This document shows, piece after piece, positions 55,852 through 64,000 of a stretch of 64,000 nt of DNA (position 1 is its first letter; each line of letters begins with the position of its first letter). Source of the stretch: Streptomyces antarcticus (GTDB lineage Bacteria; Actinomycetota; Actinomycetes; Streptomycetales; Streptomycetaceae); contig NZ_JAPNLM010000001.1 of NCBI RefSeq assembly GCF_026627255.1, positions 124,001 to 188,000 of the forward strand, in the 5' to 3' direction. A program made the position numbers and the translations under genes. Below the pieces are notes generated by a model. It ran no database searches and was not told the origin of the DNA. It worked only from the letters and a program-made list of their open reading frames with translations.

Positions 55852-56831
55852 AGCGGGCCGTCCTCGGCGGCCGGGTCGGCGCCGAAGTGGTCCCAGCCGC
55901 CGGTGCTGGTCCAGGGAGCGCCGTCGACGGTCACCTGGGGCAGCGCGGAGCGGTTGAGCACGCCGCCGATGACCTTCCAGCGGGCCGGCAGCTTCACGTC
56001 GGGCGGGAAGGTCGCCACGATCGCGTGGTCCTCCCCACCGGTGAGGACCCACTGGAGCGGGTCGACGCCGACGGCCTGGCCGATGTCGTGCATCTGGCTG
56101 GGGATGTCGACGGCCGCGGAGCGCAGGTCGATCCGTACCTTGCTGGCCTCGGCGATGTGCCCGAGGTCGGCGATCAGGCCGTCGCTGACGTCGGTCATGG
56201 CGGTGGCGCCGAGCCCGGCGGCCGCGGGGCCCGCGTGGTACGGCGGCTCCGGGCGCCGGTGCGCCTCGACGAACGCCCGCGGCGAGCGGAAGCCGCGCGA
56301 GAGGACCGCGAAGCCGGCCGCGGACCAGCCGAGCCAGCCGGTGACGGCGACGACGTCGCCGGGCTGGGCGCCGGAACGCAGCACGGGCTCGTGGTTGCGC
56401 AGGTCGCCGAGGGCGGTGATCGCGACGGTGATGGTGTCGCCGCGGACCACGTCCCCGCCGACCACGGCGGCGCCGGCGACCTGGCACTCGTCCCGGATGC
56501 CGTCCATCAGCTCGGTGGGCCAGGTGACCGGCAGCTCGGCCGGGACGACCAAGCCGAGGAGCAGCGCGGTCGGCACCGCGCCCATCGCGGCGATGTCGGC
56601 GAGGTTCTGCGCGGCGGCCTTGCGGCCGACGTCGTAGGCCGTGGACCAGTCGCGCCGGAAGTGCCTGCCCTCCAGCAGGATGTCGGTGCTCGCCACGACC
56701 CGCCGGTCGGGGGCCGACACCACCGCGGCGTCGTCGCCCGGCCCGAGCCGGACGGCCGGGGTGGTGGTGAGCCGTGAGGTGAGTTCCCTGATGAGCCCGA
56801 ACTCCCCCAGCTCGCCCACAGTGCCCTTCAT
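55848..56831 (-). CDS. thiL: Thiamine-monophosphate kinase ThiL
   Basis: ThiL phosphorylates thiamine phosphate to thiamine pyrophosphate, the last step. The 327-residue protein has GPGDDAAVV near residue 31, [37 protein letters not shown], and [17 protein letters not shown] at 56831. Forms a two-gene unit with thiD. Divergent from the Lrp sensor domain gene. Confidence 0.95.
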   Translation of the reverse strand: MKGTVGELGEFGLIRELTSRLTTTPAVRLGPGDDAAVVSAPDRRVVASTDILLEGRHFRRDWSTAYDVGRKAAAQNLADIAAMGAVPTALLLGLVVPAELPVTWPTELMDGIRDECQVAGAAVVGGDVVRGDTITVAITALGDLRNHEPVLRSGAQPGDVVAVTGWLGWSAAGFAVLSRGFRSPRAFVEAHRRPEPPYHAGPAAAGLGATAMTDVSDGLIADLGHIAEASKVRIDLRSAAVDIPSQMHDIGQAVGVDPLQWVLTGGEDHAIVATFPPDVKLPARWKVIGGVLNRSALPQVTVDGAPWTSTGGWDHFGADPAAEDGPL

Positions 56832-57076
56832 CGCTGTGCCCCTTCTTGCCCAGTCCGCTTGCGGTCGCGAGCCGTCACAGCTCTGGGTACCGTCAACAGA
56901 TACGTCAACTTCTGCTCTCCGTACGCCCCGCCGTGCGCGGCGCCGGGCTCGCGGGTCTCCCCGCGGCCCTCGGCGACGCGGTACCGTGGCGTCCCTTCTT
57001 CCCCCAGCCCCTTCGCTCGTGTGGGGCCCACCCGAAGGTTAGGGGAAATGATCCTCGTGGCCGCCCTGGAGGTTCC

Positions 57077-57310
57077 GTGGTACAGGCGTACATCCTCATC
57101 CAGACCGAAGTGGGCAAGGCGTCGTTCGTCGCCGAGTCCATCGGCCAGATCCCGGGGGTGATCCAGGCCGAGGACGTGACGGGTCCGTACGACGTGATCG
57201 TGCGCGCCCAGGCCGACACCGTGGACGACCTCGGTCGCTTGGTCGTCGCCAAGGTCCAGCAGGTGGAGGGGATCACCCGCACCTTGACCTGCCCGGTGGT
57301 CCATCTGTAG
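57077..57310 (+). CDS. Stand-alone Lrp/AsnC ligand-binding (RAM) domain protein
   Basis: A 77-residue RAM domain with no DNA-binding part: VVQAYILIQTEVGKASFVAESIGQ then GPYDVIVRAQADTVDDLGRLVV. Such proteins bind amino acids or assemble with full-length Lrp proteins. GTG start with GGAGG five bases before. The fold is complete; no role has been proven. It sits between thiL and a lipoprotein gene, with a 20-base gap to the latter. Confidence 0.87.
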   Translation: MVQAYILIQTEVGKASFVAESIGQIPGVIQAEDVTGPYDVIVRAQADTVDDLGRLVVAKVQQVEGITRTLTCPVVHL

Positions 57311-57330
57311 CCCCCGTCTACTCTTGGCCG

Positions 57331-57828
57331 GTGATGTCCCTCCACCACCGGCCCCTCCGTGTCCTGGCCCTGCCCGCCGCGCTGTCCGTACTGGCCCTCG
57401 CGGCCTGTTCACCGGGCGGTTCCCAGGCCCGGGTGGATCCGCCCGCCACGCCGCCCGCCGACGTCGCGGGGTTCTGTGCAGCGCTGCACGAGGAACTCCC
57501 CGAAACGGTGGCCGGCCTGGCGCGGACCACCACCGAACCGGCATCGGATCTGACGGCCTCGTGGGGCGGCTCGGCGATCGTACTGCGGTGCGGGATCCCC
57601 AAGCCCCACGAGATGGCCGATCCGGCACAGGAGGGCGTCCACGTGAACGACGTGGCCTGGCTGCTGGAGAAGCTCCCCGACGGCGGCGGCTTCCGGTTCA
57701 CCACCGGGGGCCGGCTCGCGTACGCGCAGGTGCGGGTCGACCAGCGGCACGCGCAGGACGCCGGGATGCTGGTCGGTCTGTCCGACGTGATCGCCAGGAC
57801 CGTGCCCGAGGGCGTCTCGTCCTACTGA
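57331..57828 (+). CDS. DUF3515 lipoprotein
   Basis: A 165-residue exported lipoprotein of the DUF3515 family. The N-terminus is basic and hydrophobic (LRVLALPAALSVLALAAC) with the lipobox ending at about Cys26. The mature part has FCAALHEELPETVAGL and SAIVLRCGIPKPHEM. Function unknown; conserved between the RAM gene and ddlA in Streptomyces. Start GTG at 57331; an ATG follows directly. Confidence 0.88.
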   Translation: MMSLHHRPLRVLALPAALSVLALAACSPGGSQARVDPPATPPADVAGFCAALHEELPETVAGLARTTTEPASDLTASWGGSAIVLRCGIPKPHEMADPAQEGVHVNDVAWLLEKLPDGGGFRFTTGGRLAYAQVRVDQRHAQDAGMLVGLSDVIARTVPEGVSSY

Positions 57829-57906
57829 ACCGCCCCCGGCTCCGTGACTCCCCGAGCACCCCGGAAGGCGCGTCCGCGCGGCTCCGGACCCCGCCCGTGC
57901 ACGCCG

Positions 57907-57948
57907 CCGCCCGCCGGCCCTCGCCCCTCAGGGCGGGCCGGCGGGCGG
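57907..57948. terminator. Bidirectional terminator between DUF3515 and ddlA
   Basis: 14-bp perfect arms (57907-57920, 57935-57948) with further pairing in the 14-base centre. It lies between two convergent genes. Confidence 0.82.
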
Positions 57949-57969
57949 TCTGCTGTTCCGGAGCGCCTG

Positions 57970-59127
57970 TCAGCGCAGGCCGGTGGAGCGGCGCAGGGCC
58001 GCCTGGATCAGGCGGTCCACCAGCTCCTGGTACTCGATGCCCGACTCCTGCCACATCCGCGGGTACATGGAGATCGGGGTGAAGCCCGGCATCGTGTTGA
58101 TCTCGTTGATGACGAACTCGCCGTCCTCGGTGAGGAAGAAGTCGGCGCGCACGAGGCCCTCGCAGGACGCGGCCTCGAAGGCCTCGATCGCGAGCCGCTG
58201 CACCTCGGCGGTCTGCTCCGGGGTCAGCGGGGCGGGCACGATCCCGGAGGCGGAGTCGATGTACTTCGCCTCGAAGTCGTAGAAGTCGTGGCTGGAGACC
58301 GGCGGGATCTCGGCGGGCGCGCTCGCGCGCGGCCCGTCCTCGAACTCCAGGACGCCGCACTCGATCTCGCGGCCGCGCAGCAGCGCCTCCACGATGACCT
58401 TCGGGTCGTGGCGGCGGGCCTCGTGGATCGCGGCGTCCAGTGCGTCGGCGTCGTCGACCTTGGTGATGCCGATCGAGGATCCGGCCCGCGCGGGCTTCAC
58501 GAACAGGGGCCAGCCGTGCTCGCCGGCGAAGTCCAGGACCTTGGCGCGCGCCGCGTCCCGGTCGGCTTCCCACTCGCGCGGGCGGATCGTCACGTACGGG
58601 CCGACGCTCAGCCCGAAGGACGTGAACACCCGCTTCATGTAGTCCTTGTCCTGGCCGACGGCCGAGGCGAGGACGCCGGAACCGACGTACGGGATGCCGG
58701 AGAGCTCCAGCAGGCCCTGGAGGGTGCCGTCCTCGCCGTACGGGCCGTGCAGCACGGGGAAGACGACGTCGACCTCGCCCAGTGCCTTGGGCACGGCGCC
58801 CGGTTCGGTGTAGACGACCTCGCGGTTGGCCGGGTCGACCGAGAGCACGACGGCGCCGTCCTCGGAGTCGGCCAGTTCGGCGACGTTCGGGAGCCGGCGG
58901 TCGGCGATGGCCATCCGCTCGGGCTCGTCGGCGGTCAGCGCCCACCGGCCGTCGGTGGTGATGCCGATGGGCAGCACCTCGTACTTGGAACGGTCGATGG
59001 AGCGCAGCACCGCGCCCGCCGTGACGACCGAGATGGCGTGTTCCGAGCTGCGGCCGCCGAACACGACGGCCACGCGGGGCTTGCGGCCCTGCTGCTCAGG
59101 GGTCTGGGGGAGGTTCTCGCTGCTCAT
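57970..59127 (-). CDS. ddlA: D-alanine--D-alanine ligase
   Basis: Ddl joins two D-alanines for peptidoglycan precursors. The 385-residue ATP-grasp protein shows VVFGGRSSEHAISV at the start, HGPYGEDGTLQGLLELSGIPYVGSG, ATP-binding VKPARAGSSIGITKV and the metal site FVINEINTMPGFTPISMYP. It is the D-Ala form by overall similarity; the ligand-specificity loop was not checked. Downstream of gpsA with a 39-base gap. Confidence 0.95.
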   Translation of the reverse strand: MSSENLPQTPEQQGRKPRVAVVFGGRSSEHAISVVTAGAVLRSIDRSKYEVLPIGITTDGRWALTADEPERMAIADRRLPNVAELADSEDGAVVLSVDPANREVVYTEPGAVPKALGEVDVVFPVLHGPYGEDGTLQGLLELSGIPYVGSGVLASAVGQDKDYMKRVFTSFGLSVGPYVTIRPREWEADRDAARAKVLDFAGEHGWPLFVKPARAGSSIGITKVDDADALDAAIHEARRHDPKVIVEALLRGREIECGVLEFEDGPRASAPAEIPPVSSHDFYDFEAKYIDSASGIVPAPLTPEQTAEVQRLAIEAFEAASCEGLVRADFFLTEDGEFVINEINTMPGFTPISMYPRMWQESGIEYQELVDRLIQAALRRSTGLR

Positions 59128-59166
59128 ATCGCCACGAGGGTACCCGCTCAGACGTCCGGAACGGAG

Positions 59167-60177
59167 TCAGCGCCGTTCCGGTTTGGCGCTGCGCCCCATC
59201 AGTTCCTTGAGCGCGACCAGGGTCGGCTTGCCGTGGTGGACGATGTCGACGACGGTGTCCGTGATCGGCATGTCGACGCCGTGGCGCCGGGCCAGATCGG
59301 CCACCGACTGGCAGGACTTGACTCCCTCGGCGGTCTGCCGGGTGACCGCGATGGTCTCCTCCAGGGTCATCCCGCGGCCGAGGTTGGTGCCGAAGGTGTG
59401 GTTGCGGGAGAGCGGCGAGGAGCAGGTGGCGACGAGGTCGCCGAGGCCCGCGAGGCCGGAGAAGGTGAGCGGGTCCGCGCCCATCGCCACCCCCAGCCGG
59501 GTCGCTTCGGCGAGTCCGCGGGTGATGAGTGAGCCCTTGGTGTTGTCGCCGAGGCCCATGCCGTCCGCGATGCCGACGGCGAGGCCGATGACGTTCTTGA
59601 CGGCGCCGCCGAGTTCGCAGCCGAGGACGTCGGTGCTGGTGTACGGGCGGAAGTACGGGGTGTGGCAGGCGGCCTGGAGGCGCTGGGCCACGGCCTCGTC
59701 CACGCAGGCGACGACGGAGGCGGCGGGCTGCCGGGCGGCGATCTCGCGGGCCAGGTTGGGACCGGTGACGACGGCGATCCGGTCGGCGGGGACCTTGGCG
59801 ATCTCCTCGATGACCTCGCTCATCCGCTTGGCGGTGCCGAGTTCGACGCCCTTCATGAGGGAGACGAGCACCGTGTCGGGGGCGAGCAGCGGGGCCCAGG
59901 AGGCGAGGTTGCCGCGCAGGGTCTGGGAGGGGACGGCGAGGACGGTGAAGTCGGCGCCCGCCGCGGCCTCGGCCGGGTCGGTGGTGGCGCGGAGGTTCTC
60001 CGGGAGCGCGACGCCGGGGAGATAGTCCGGGTTGGTGCGGCCGGTGTTGACGGCGTCGACCAGCTCCTGGCGGCGGCCCCACAGGGTCACCTCGCAGCCG
60101 GCGTCGGCGAGCACCATGCCGAAGGCGGTGCCCCAGGAGCCGGTTCCGTAGACGGCTGCCTTCACGGGACGTGTCAC
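59167..60177 (-). CDS. gpsA: Glycerol-3-phosphate dehydrogenase [NAD(P)+]
   Basis: GpsA reduces dihydroxyacetone phosphate to glycerol-3-phosphate for phospholipids. The 336-residue protein starts (GTG) TRPVKAAVYGTGSWGTAFGMVLADAG, a Rossmann fold, with KGVELGTAKRMSEVI, GGAVKNVIGLAVG (catalytic Lys) and AGLGDLVATCSSPLSRN. GTG overlaps the plsC stop by four bases. plsC-gpsA coupling links two steps of phospholipid synthesis. Confidence 0.95.
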   Translation of the reverse strand: MTRPVKAAVYGTGSWGTAFGMVLADAGCEVTLWGRRQELVDAVNTGRTNPDYLPGVALPENLRATTDPAEAAAGADFTVLAVPSQTLRGNLASWAPLLAPDTVLVSLMKGVELGTAKRMSEVIEEIAKVPADRIAVVTGPNLAREIAARQPAASVVACVDEAVAQRLQAACHTPYFRPYTSTDVLGCELGGAVKNVIGLAVGIADGMGLGDNTKGSLITRGLAEATRLGVAMGADPLTFSGLAGLGDLVATCSSPLSRNHTFGTNLGRGMTLEETIAVTRQTAEGVKSCQSVADLARRHGVDMPITDTVVDIVHHGKPTLVALKELMGRSAKPERR

Positions 60178-60926
60178 TTCTTGCCCTCCCCTGCGGCTTT
60201 GCGCCGCTGTTGTGCCCTGGCCTTGCGGTGGTCGTACGGCTGCGCGGGCGCGCTCTCGCCCCGCACCTCCTCCAGAAGGACCGTGATGGCCGCCATGACG
60301 ACCTCGGTGGCCTCCTTGAGGACCTCCGGGGTCGGTTCCCTGTCGTAGAAGGCGGAGAGGTCCACCGGCGGCCCCGCGAGCACCTGGAGGGTCTTGCGCG
60401 GGAAGAGGCGGACCCTGTGCTCCTTCGCGTACGGCGGCATCGCGAGGTTCGCACCCCACTGGGCCACCGGAATGACGGGGGCCCTTGTGATCAGCGCCAC
60501 GCGCGCGGCGCCCGTCTTGCCGGCCATCGGCCACATCTCCGGGTCGCGGGTGAGGGTGCCCTCCGGGTAAAAGGCCACGCATTCGCCGTGGTCGATCGCG
60601 TCCACCGCGGCCCGGAATGCGTCCAGGGCGTTGGTGCTCTCGCGGTAGACCGGGATCTGTCCGGAACCGCGAAGGATCGTGCCGACAATAGGGACCCTGA
60701 AGAGGCCCGCCTTGGCGAGCAATCGGGGCACGCGCCCGGTGTTGTACTGGAAGTGAGCGTAGGAGAGCGGGTCCAGATACGAGTTGTGATTGACGGCGGT
60801 GATAAATCCACCCTCGGCCGGAATGTGCTCCATTCCCCGCCAGTCCCGCTTGAAGAGCACTACCAGCGGCGGTTTCGCGATGACCGCGGCCAGGCGGTAC
60901 CAGAAGCCGATTCTGCGGCGGGACAC
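60174..60926 (-). CDS. plsC: 1-acyl-sn-glycerol-3-phosphate acyltransferase PlsC
   Basis: PlsC acylates lysophosphatidate. The 250-residue membrane protein shows the acyltransferase block VNHNSYLDPLSYAHF (HxxxxD), the ligand block ILRGSGQIPVYRE and FYPEGTLTRD. The C-terminus is Ala/Lys/Arg-rich. GTG start at 60926 with GGAAGG seven bases before. Directly upstream of gpsA with overlap. Confidence 0.93.
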   Translation of the reverse strand: MSRRRIGFWYRLAAVIAKPPLVVLFKRDWRGMEHIPAEGGFITAVNHNSYLDPLSYAHFQYNTGRVPRLLAKAGLFRVPIVGTILRGSGQIPVYRESTNALDAFRAAVDAIDHGECVAFYPEGTLTRDPEMWPMAGKTGAARVALITRAPVIPVAQWGANLAMPPYAKEHRVRLFPRKTLQVLAGPPVDLSAFYDREPTPEVLKEATEVVMAAITVLLEEVRGESAPAQPYDHRKARAQQRRKAAGEGKK

Positions 60927-61169
60927 TCGGACACCTTCCTCTAGGACCGGTGCGCGGCTCGGGCCACCTCGTCGGCCGGACAAGTGTCGCCCCGGGCCCG
61001 GTCTCTGTCGAGAACACCGTACGCCCCGCTCACGCCACCGGTCCCCCGGGTCGCCCGGGGAGGGCGACAATGAGCCGAGACGTGACCGGGCCATGACCTG
61101 ACCATGGCATAAGCCGGTGCGGGAGCACGCGCGGGGAAGGGAGCGGCCACGAACGCCGTCTGGAGTCTG

Positions 61170-61973
61170 GTGGTCCCGCTGAAGCCCCTCGCGGTGGCCA
61201 AGAGCCGCCTCGCGGTGGCCGTCGGAGCATCGCGTCCGGGGCTGGCCCTGGCCTTCGCCCAGGACACCGTGGCCGGGGCACTGGCCTGCGCCGCGGTCGC
61301 GGATGTGGTGGTCGTCACGGACGACCGCGCGGCCGGCGGGGAACTGTCCCGGCTGGGGGCCCGGATCGTCGCGGACGTCCCCGCCTCCGGGCTCAACGCG
61401 GCACTGGCCCACGGGGCGCGGGCGGCGCGTACGGCCCGGCCGGGAGCGGCGGTGGCCGCGATGAACGCCGATCTCCCGGCACTGCGGCCCACCGAATTGC
61501 TACGCGTGCTCGATAATGCTTCGGCATTTCCCCGGGCATTTCTGGCGGATGCCGCCGGAATCGGGACGACCTTGCTTTCCGCTGCGCCGTACGTGGAATT
61601 GGCACCCTCGTTCGGCGGCCCGTCCCGGGCCCGGCATTCGGCCTCGGGGGCGGTGGAAATCGCGTTGTCGGGGGTCGACAGCGTGCGCCGGGACGTGGAC
61701 ACCGGCGCCGATCTGCGGGCGGCACTGGTCCTCGGGGTGGGCCGGCACACGGCCCGATACAGTGCCGGTATGCAGGCGACCGCGTACACGTACGACTCCC
61801 AGACCCGCAGCGGCAGCGTGCTGCTGGACGACGGCACTCCGGTGTCCTTCGACTCGCCTGCGTTCGACGCGGGCGGCCTGCGGCTGCTGCGGCCCGGGCA
61901 GCGGGTCCGGATCGAGACGGACGGCGAAGGCGTGGGCCTGCGGATTACCCTGGTCACGCTACAGACCTTCTGA
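61170..61973 (+). CDS. cofC: 2-phospho-L-lactate guanylyltransferase CofC with C-terminal extra domain
   Basis: CofC activates phospholactate or phosphoenolpyruvate with GTP for coenzyme F420. The N-terminal part matches: VVPLKPLAVAKSRLA, FAQDTVAGAL, VVVTDD, AMNADLPALRP. Usual CofC stops at about 210 residues; here a same-frame region of about 65 residues follows from ATG 61770 (QATAYTYDSQTRSGSVLLDDGTPVSFDSPAF), resembling a cold-shock/OB-like domain. The annotated GTG start at 61170 trims the conserved start; an ACG at 61149 with GGGAG six bases before would add NAVWSL. Convergent with hupS. Confidence 0.82.
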   Translation: MVPLKPLAVAKSRLAVAVGASRPGLALAFAQDTVAGALACAAVADVVVVTDDRAAGGELSRLGARIVADVPASGLNAALAHGARAARTARPGAAVAAMNADLPALRPTELLRVLDNASAFPRAFLADAAGIGTTLLSAAPYVELAPSFGGPSRARHSASGAVEIALSGVDSVRRDVDTGADLRAALVLGVGRHTARYSAGMQATAYTYDSQTRSGSVLLDDGTPVSFDSPAFDAGGLRLLRPGQRVRIETDGEGVGLRITLVTLQTF

Positions 61974-62017
61974 CCTGCGCTTTCGCCTGTTCGACGGTGG
62001 CGTCCGGACAGCACCGC

Positions 62018-62049
62018 GGGCCGGCCTCCCCCTCGGGGGAAGCCGGCCC
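62018..62049. terminator. Bidirectional terminator between cofC and hupS
   Basis: 14-bp arms (62018-62031, 62036-62049) around a 4-base loop, with one interior mismatch pair. Between convergent genes. Confidence 0.8.
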
Positions 62050-62069
62050 GGCGTGTGTGACTCGTGCCC

Positions 62070-62762
62070 CTACTTCTTGCGGGCGGTGGTCTTCTTCGCG
62101 GTGGCCTTGCGCGTCGCCGTCTTCTTGGCGGGCGCCTTCGTCGCTGCGGTGGCCTTTTTGGCGGCCGGAGCGGTGTTCTTCGCGGTGGCGGTGGTCTTCT
62201 TCGCCGCCGGGGTGGCCTTCTTGGCGGTGGCCGAGGCCTTCTTCGCCGTGGCCGTCGCCTTCTTCGCGGTGGCCGTGCTCTTCACCGCCGTCTTCTTGGC
62301 GGTCGCGGAGGCGGCCCTCTTGGTGGTGGTGGCCGTGGTCTTCTTCGCGACCGCGGTCTTCGCCGTCGCCTTCTTGGCGGTGGTGGCCTTCTTCGCGGCG
62401 GCCTTCTTGACCGTCGCGGAGGCGGCACCGGTCAGGCTGCCCTTCGGCGCCTTCTTCACGGACACCTCGCCGCCCTTGGGCAGCTTCTTGGTACCGCTGA
62501 CCAGGTCCTTGAAGCCCTGGCCCGCACGGAAGCGGGGCACTGAGGTCTTCTTGACCCGGACGCGCTCTCCGGTCTGCGGGTTGCGGGCGTAACGGGCCGG
62601 GCGGTCGACCTTCTCGAACGAGCCGAAGCCCGTGACCGAGACCCGGTCGCCTCCGACGGTAGCCCGGACGATCGCGTCCAGTACCGCGTCGACAGCGTCC
62701 GCGGCCTGCTGACGGCCGCCCAGCTTGTCGGCAATCGCTTCTACGAGCTGCGCCTTGTTCAA
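62070..62762 (-). CDS. hupS: HupS nucleoid-associated HU protein with lysine-rich tail
   Basis: HU-type histone-like protein that compacts DNA in sporulating Streptomyces. The 230-residue protein begins (TTG) NKAQLVEAIADKLGGRQQAADAVDAVLDAIV, the HU domain with GFGSFEKVDRPARYARNPQTGERV and the KTSVPRFRAGQGFKD end. The last 130 residues are about 20 repeats of (K)KATAKK or similar, like histone H1. TTG at 62762 with GGGGAAG upstream; the ATG at 62804 adds an unconserved 14 residues. The frame is open through the tail. Confidence 0.95.
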   Translation of the reverse strand: MNKAQLVEAIADKLGGRQQAADAVDAVLDAIVRATVGGDRVSVTGFGSFEKVDRPARYARNPQTGERVRVKKTSVPRFRAGQGFKDLVSGTKKLPKGGEVSVKKAPKGSLTGAASATVKKAAAKKATTAKKATAKTAVAKKTTATTTKRAASATAKKTAVKSTATAKKATATAKKASATAKKATPAAKKTTATAKNTAPAAKKATAATKAPAKKTATRKATAKKTTARKK

Positions 62763-62907
62763 CGTCTTCCCCTTCGGAGACTTCGCCAGAACGAATGTGT
62801 TCAAGCTTATTTCGCACGTTAGGCGGATATATACCGCAAATCAAACACGAAACGGGCTAATCACCCTAGTGCCGCAACGCTGTAGGCCGTTACGGAGTTC
62901 CTTCGCA

Positions 62908-63135
62908 TCAGTCGCCTTCAGGGAATCGACCCTCGTCGAGGTCCTTCATCAACCTGTCCAGGCGCCTTGCCGCATCGGCGAGATCGTGCTTCGCCGAAGC
63001 CGTGGCGACCAACAGCTTCCGGGACAGCGCCATCCTTACGCCCTCCGGGACTTGCAGTGAGCGCACCCTTGTGTGTGCTTCTTTCAGTCGGGCCGCGACC
63101 AGTTCGTAGAGCTCAAGTTGACTGTCGCGTTCCAT
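62908..63135 (-). CDS. Conserved hypothetical protein, 75 residues
   Basis: A small helical protein starting MERDSQLELYELVAARLKEAHTRVRSLQVPEGVRMALSRKLLVATASAKHDL, ending DEGRFPEGD. The pattern (helix, basic helix) repeats in homologues I recall beside hupS and leuCD in Streptomyces. No known motif. Frame open above, but conservation begins at 63135. Function unknown. Confidence 0.75.
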   Translation of the reverse strand: MERDSQLELYELVAARLKEAHTRVRSLQVPEGVRMALSRKLLVATASAKHDLADAARRLDRLMKDLDEGRFPEGD

Positions 63136-63190
63136 GCACAGATTGTGCCATCTGGGGCGAGTTGTCGCCTCACGGGGCCTCAACACACAG

Positions 63191-63222
63191 CTGTGCCCCC
63201 CACCGGACGGTGGGGGGCACAG
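63191..63222 (-). terminator. Terminator of leuCD
   Basis: 15-bp arms (63191-63205 and 63208-63222) of CTGTGCCCCCCACC type, with a 2-base loop, about 50 bases past the leuD stop. Extra pairing (CAACAC / GTGTTG) lies outside it. Confidence 0.85.
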
Positions 63223-63272
63223 TGTTGTCGATGTGGTCGCCAAATGGCGAATAAGCGCTGATCAGGCTGGAA

Positions 63273-63866
63273 TCAGAGCCGAATCGTGCGGGGCTTGAAG
63301 GCCGGTCGGGTGCTTTCGTACGCGGAGATGTCCCCTTCGTTCTGAAGGGTGAGCGAGATGTCGTCCAGCCCCTCCAGCAGCCTCCAGCGGGCGTTGTCGT
63401 CGAGCTCGAACTCCGCGACGACCCCCTCCGCCCGCACCTGGCGGTCGACCAGGTCGACGGTGATCTCGGCGTTCGGGTCGGCCTCGGTCAGCTTCCACAG
63501 CCTCTCGACCGTCTCCTGCGGGAGCACGACGGTCAGCAGACCGTTCTTCAGCGAGTTGCCGCGGAAGATGTCGGCGAAGCGGGAGGAGATGACCGTCTTG
63601 AAGCCGAAGTTCTGCAGGGCCCATACGGCGTGCTCGCGCGAGGAGCCGGTGCCGAAGTCGGGGCCGGCGACCAGCACCGTGGCGCCCGCGCGCTCGGGGC
63701 GGTTGGTGATGAACTCCGGGTCCTTGCGCCAGGCCTCGAAGAGGCCGTCCTCGAACCCGTCGCGGGTGATCTTCTTCAGCCAGTGGGCCGGGATGATCTG
63801 GTCGGTGTCGACATTGCTGCGGCGCAGCGGGACGGCCCGGCCGGTGTGGGTGGTGAAGGCTTCCAT
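63273..63866 (-). CDS. leuD: 3-isopropylmalate dehydratase small subunit
   Basis: LeuD with LeuC isomerises 2- to 3-isopropylmalate in leucine synthesis. The 197-residue subunit starts [32 protein letters not shown] and has [40 protein letters not shown]. Length is normal. It follows leuC by five bases. Confidence 0.96.
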   Translation of the reverse strand: MEAFTTHTGRAVPLRRSNVDTDQIIPAHWLKKITRDGFEDGLFEAWRKDPEFITNRPERAGATVLVAGPDFGTGSSREHAVWALQNFGFKTVISSRFADIFRGNSLKNGLLTVVLPQETVERLWKLTEADPNAEITVDLVDRQVRAEGVVAEFELDDNARWRLLEGLDDISLTLQNEGDISAYESTRPAFKPRTIRL

Positions 63867-63871
63867 GGTGT

Positions 63872-64000
63872 TCAGACTCCGGCGGTCGCGTGGGCGTCGG
63901 ACAGGTCGGCGGGCGAGGCCAGATGGCCCAGTACCGCGGTGGCGGCGGCCACCTGCGGGGAGACCAGGTGGGTCCGCCCGCCCTTGCCCTGCCGGCCCTC
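63872..64000 (-). CDS. leuC: 3-isopropylmalate dehydratase large subunit, C-terminal fragment
   Basis: The end of leu[16 protein letters not shown], then [18 protein letters not shown], ending HATAGV with TGA at 63872-63874. The sequence matches the end of the aconitase-type large subunit. The rest lies beyond the window. leuC-leuD is the usual order. Confidence 0.92.
   Translation of the reverse strand, partial: EGRQGKGGRTHLVSPQVAAATAVLGHLASPADLSDAHATAGV

Overview
The window looks like a stretch of conserved chromosomal core from a Streptomyces species. The base composition is visibly very high in G+C, and start codons are often GTG or TTG. Genus-typical genes are present: nsdA, whiG, a four-gene signal peptidase cluster (sipW-X-Y-Z), hupS with a lysine-rich tail, a glcP glucose permease, and amtB-glnK-glnD. 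Gene order agrees with what I recall of the nsdA-smc-rnc-hupS region of S. coelicolor. I see no transposase, integrase, phage gene, CRISPR array, rRNA or tRNA. Most genes lie on the minus strand.

Region by region. (1) 1-7.2 kb: the end of a thiamine ABC transporter operon (thiB, start of the permease) behind a TPP riboswitch, then rlmN, cdsA, frr, pyrH, tsf and rpsB, a translation and envelope block. (2) 7.4-13 kb: a secreted M23 peptidase, a TetR regulator, sporulation sigma factor whiG, and the tightly coupled yraN-comM-dprA operon. (3) 13-17.4 kb: a DUF2469 gene, a Nudix hydrolase and four tandem type I signal peptidases. (4) 17.4-20.8 kb: the rpsP-khpA-rimM-trmD-rplS ribosome block and a small HExxH-like protein. 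(5) 20.9-29.5 kb: proS, a methyltransferase, ffh, and the nitrogen-control operon amtB-glnK-glnD with a candidate GlnR operator. (6) 29.5-37.7 kb: nsdA, a degenerate primase-polymerase-like protein, ftsY, an NCS1 permease, an LLM flavin oxidoreductase and glcP. (7) 37.8-49.4 kb: smc, a small coiled-coil protein, acylphosphatase, a secreted CAP-domain protein, a flavodoxin-like gene divergent from an HxlR regulator, mutM, rnc, rpmF, a YceD-like gene and a SepIVA/DivIVA-like gene. (8) 49.4-64 kb: coaD, rsmD, recG, a FakA-like kinase, rpmB, thiD-thiL, a stand-alone Lrp sensor domain, a lipoprotein, ddlA-gpsA-plsC, cofC, hupS and leuCD.

Functional threads: translation and ribosome maturation, protein export (Ffh, FtsY, four SPases), thiamine supply at two separate sites (riboswitch-controlled thiB; thiD-thiL), nitrogen sensing, chromosome structure (SMC, HupS) and development (WhiG, NsdA, RNase III/AbsB). 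The most unusual things seen are an insertion of about 230 residues built from tandem repeats in the middle of the SMC hinge, a primase-polymerase-like protein next to nsdA whose catalytic motifs appear lost, CofC fused in frame to a small basic-strand domain with a probable ACG start, a loop-free 54-bp perfect palindrome, and a perfect 9+2+9 palindrome upstream of the CAP gene. No wholly new multi-gene system is evident.
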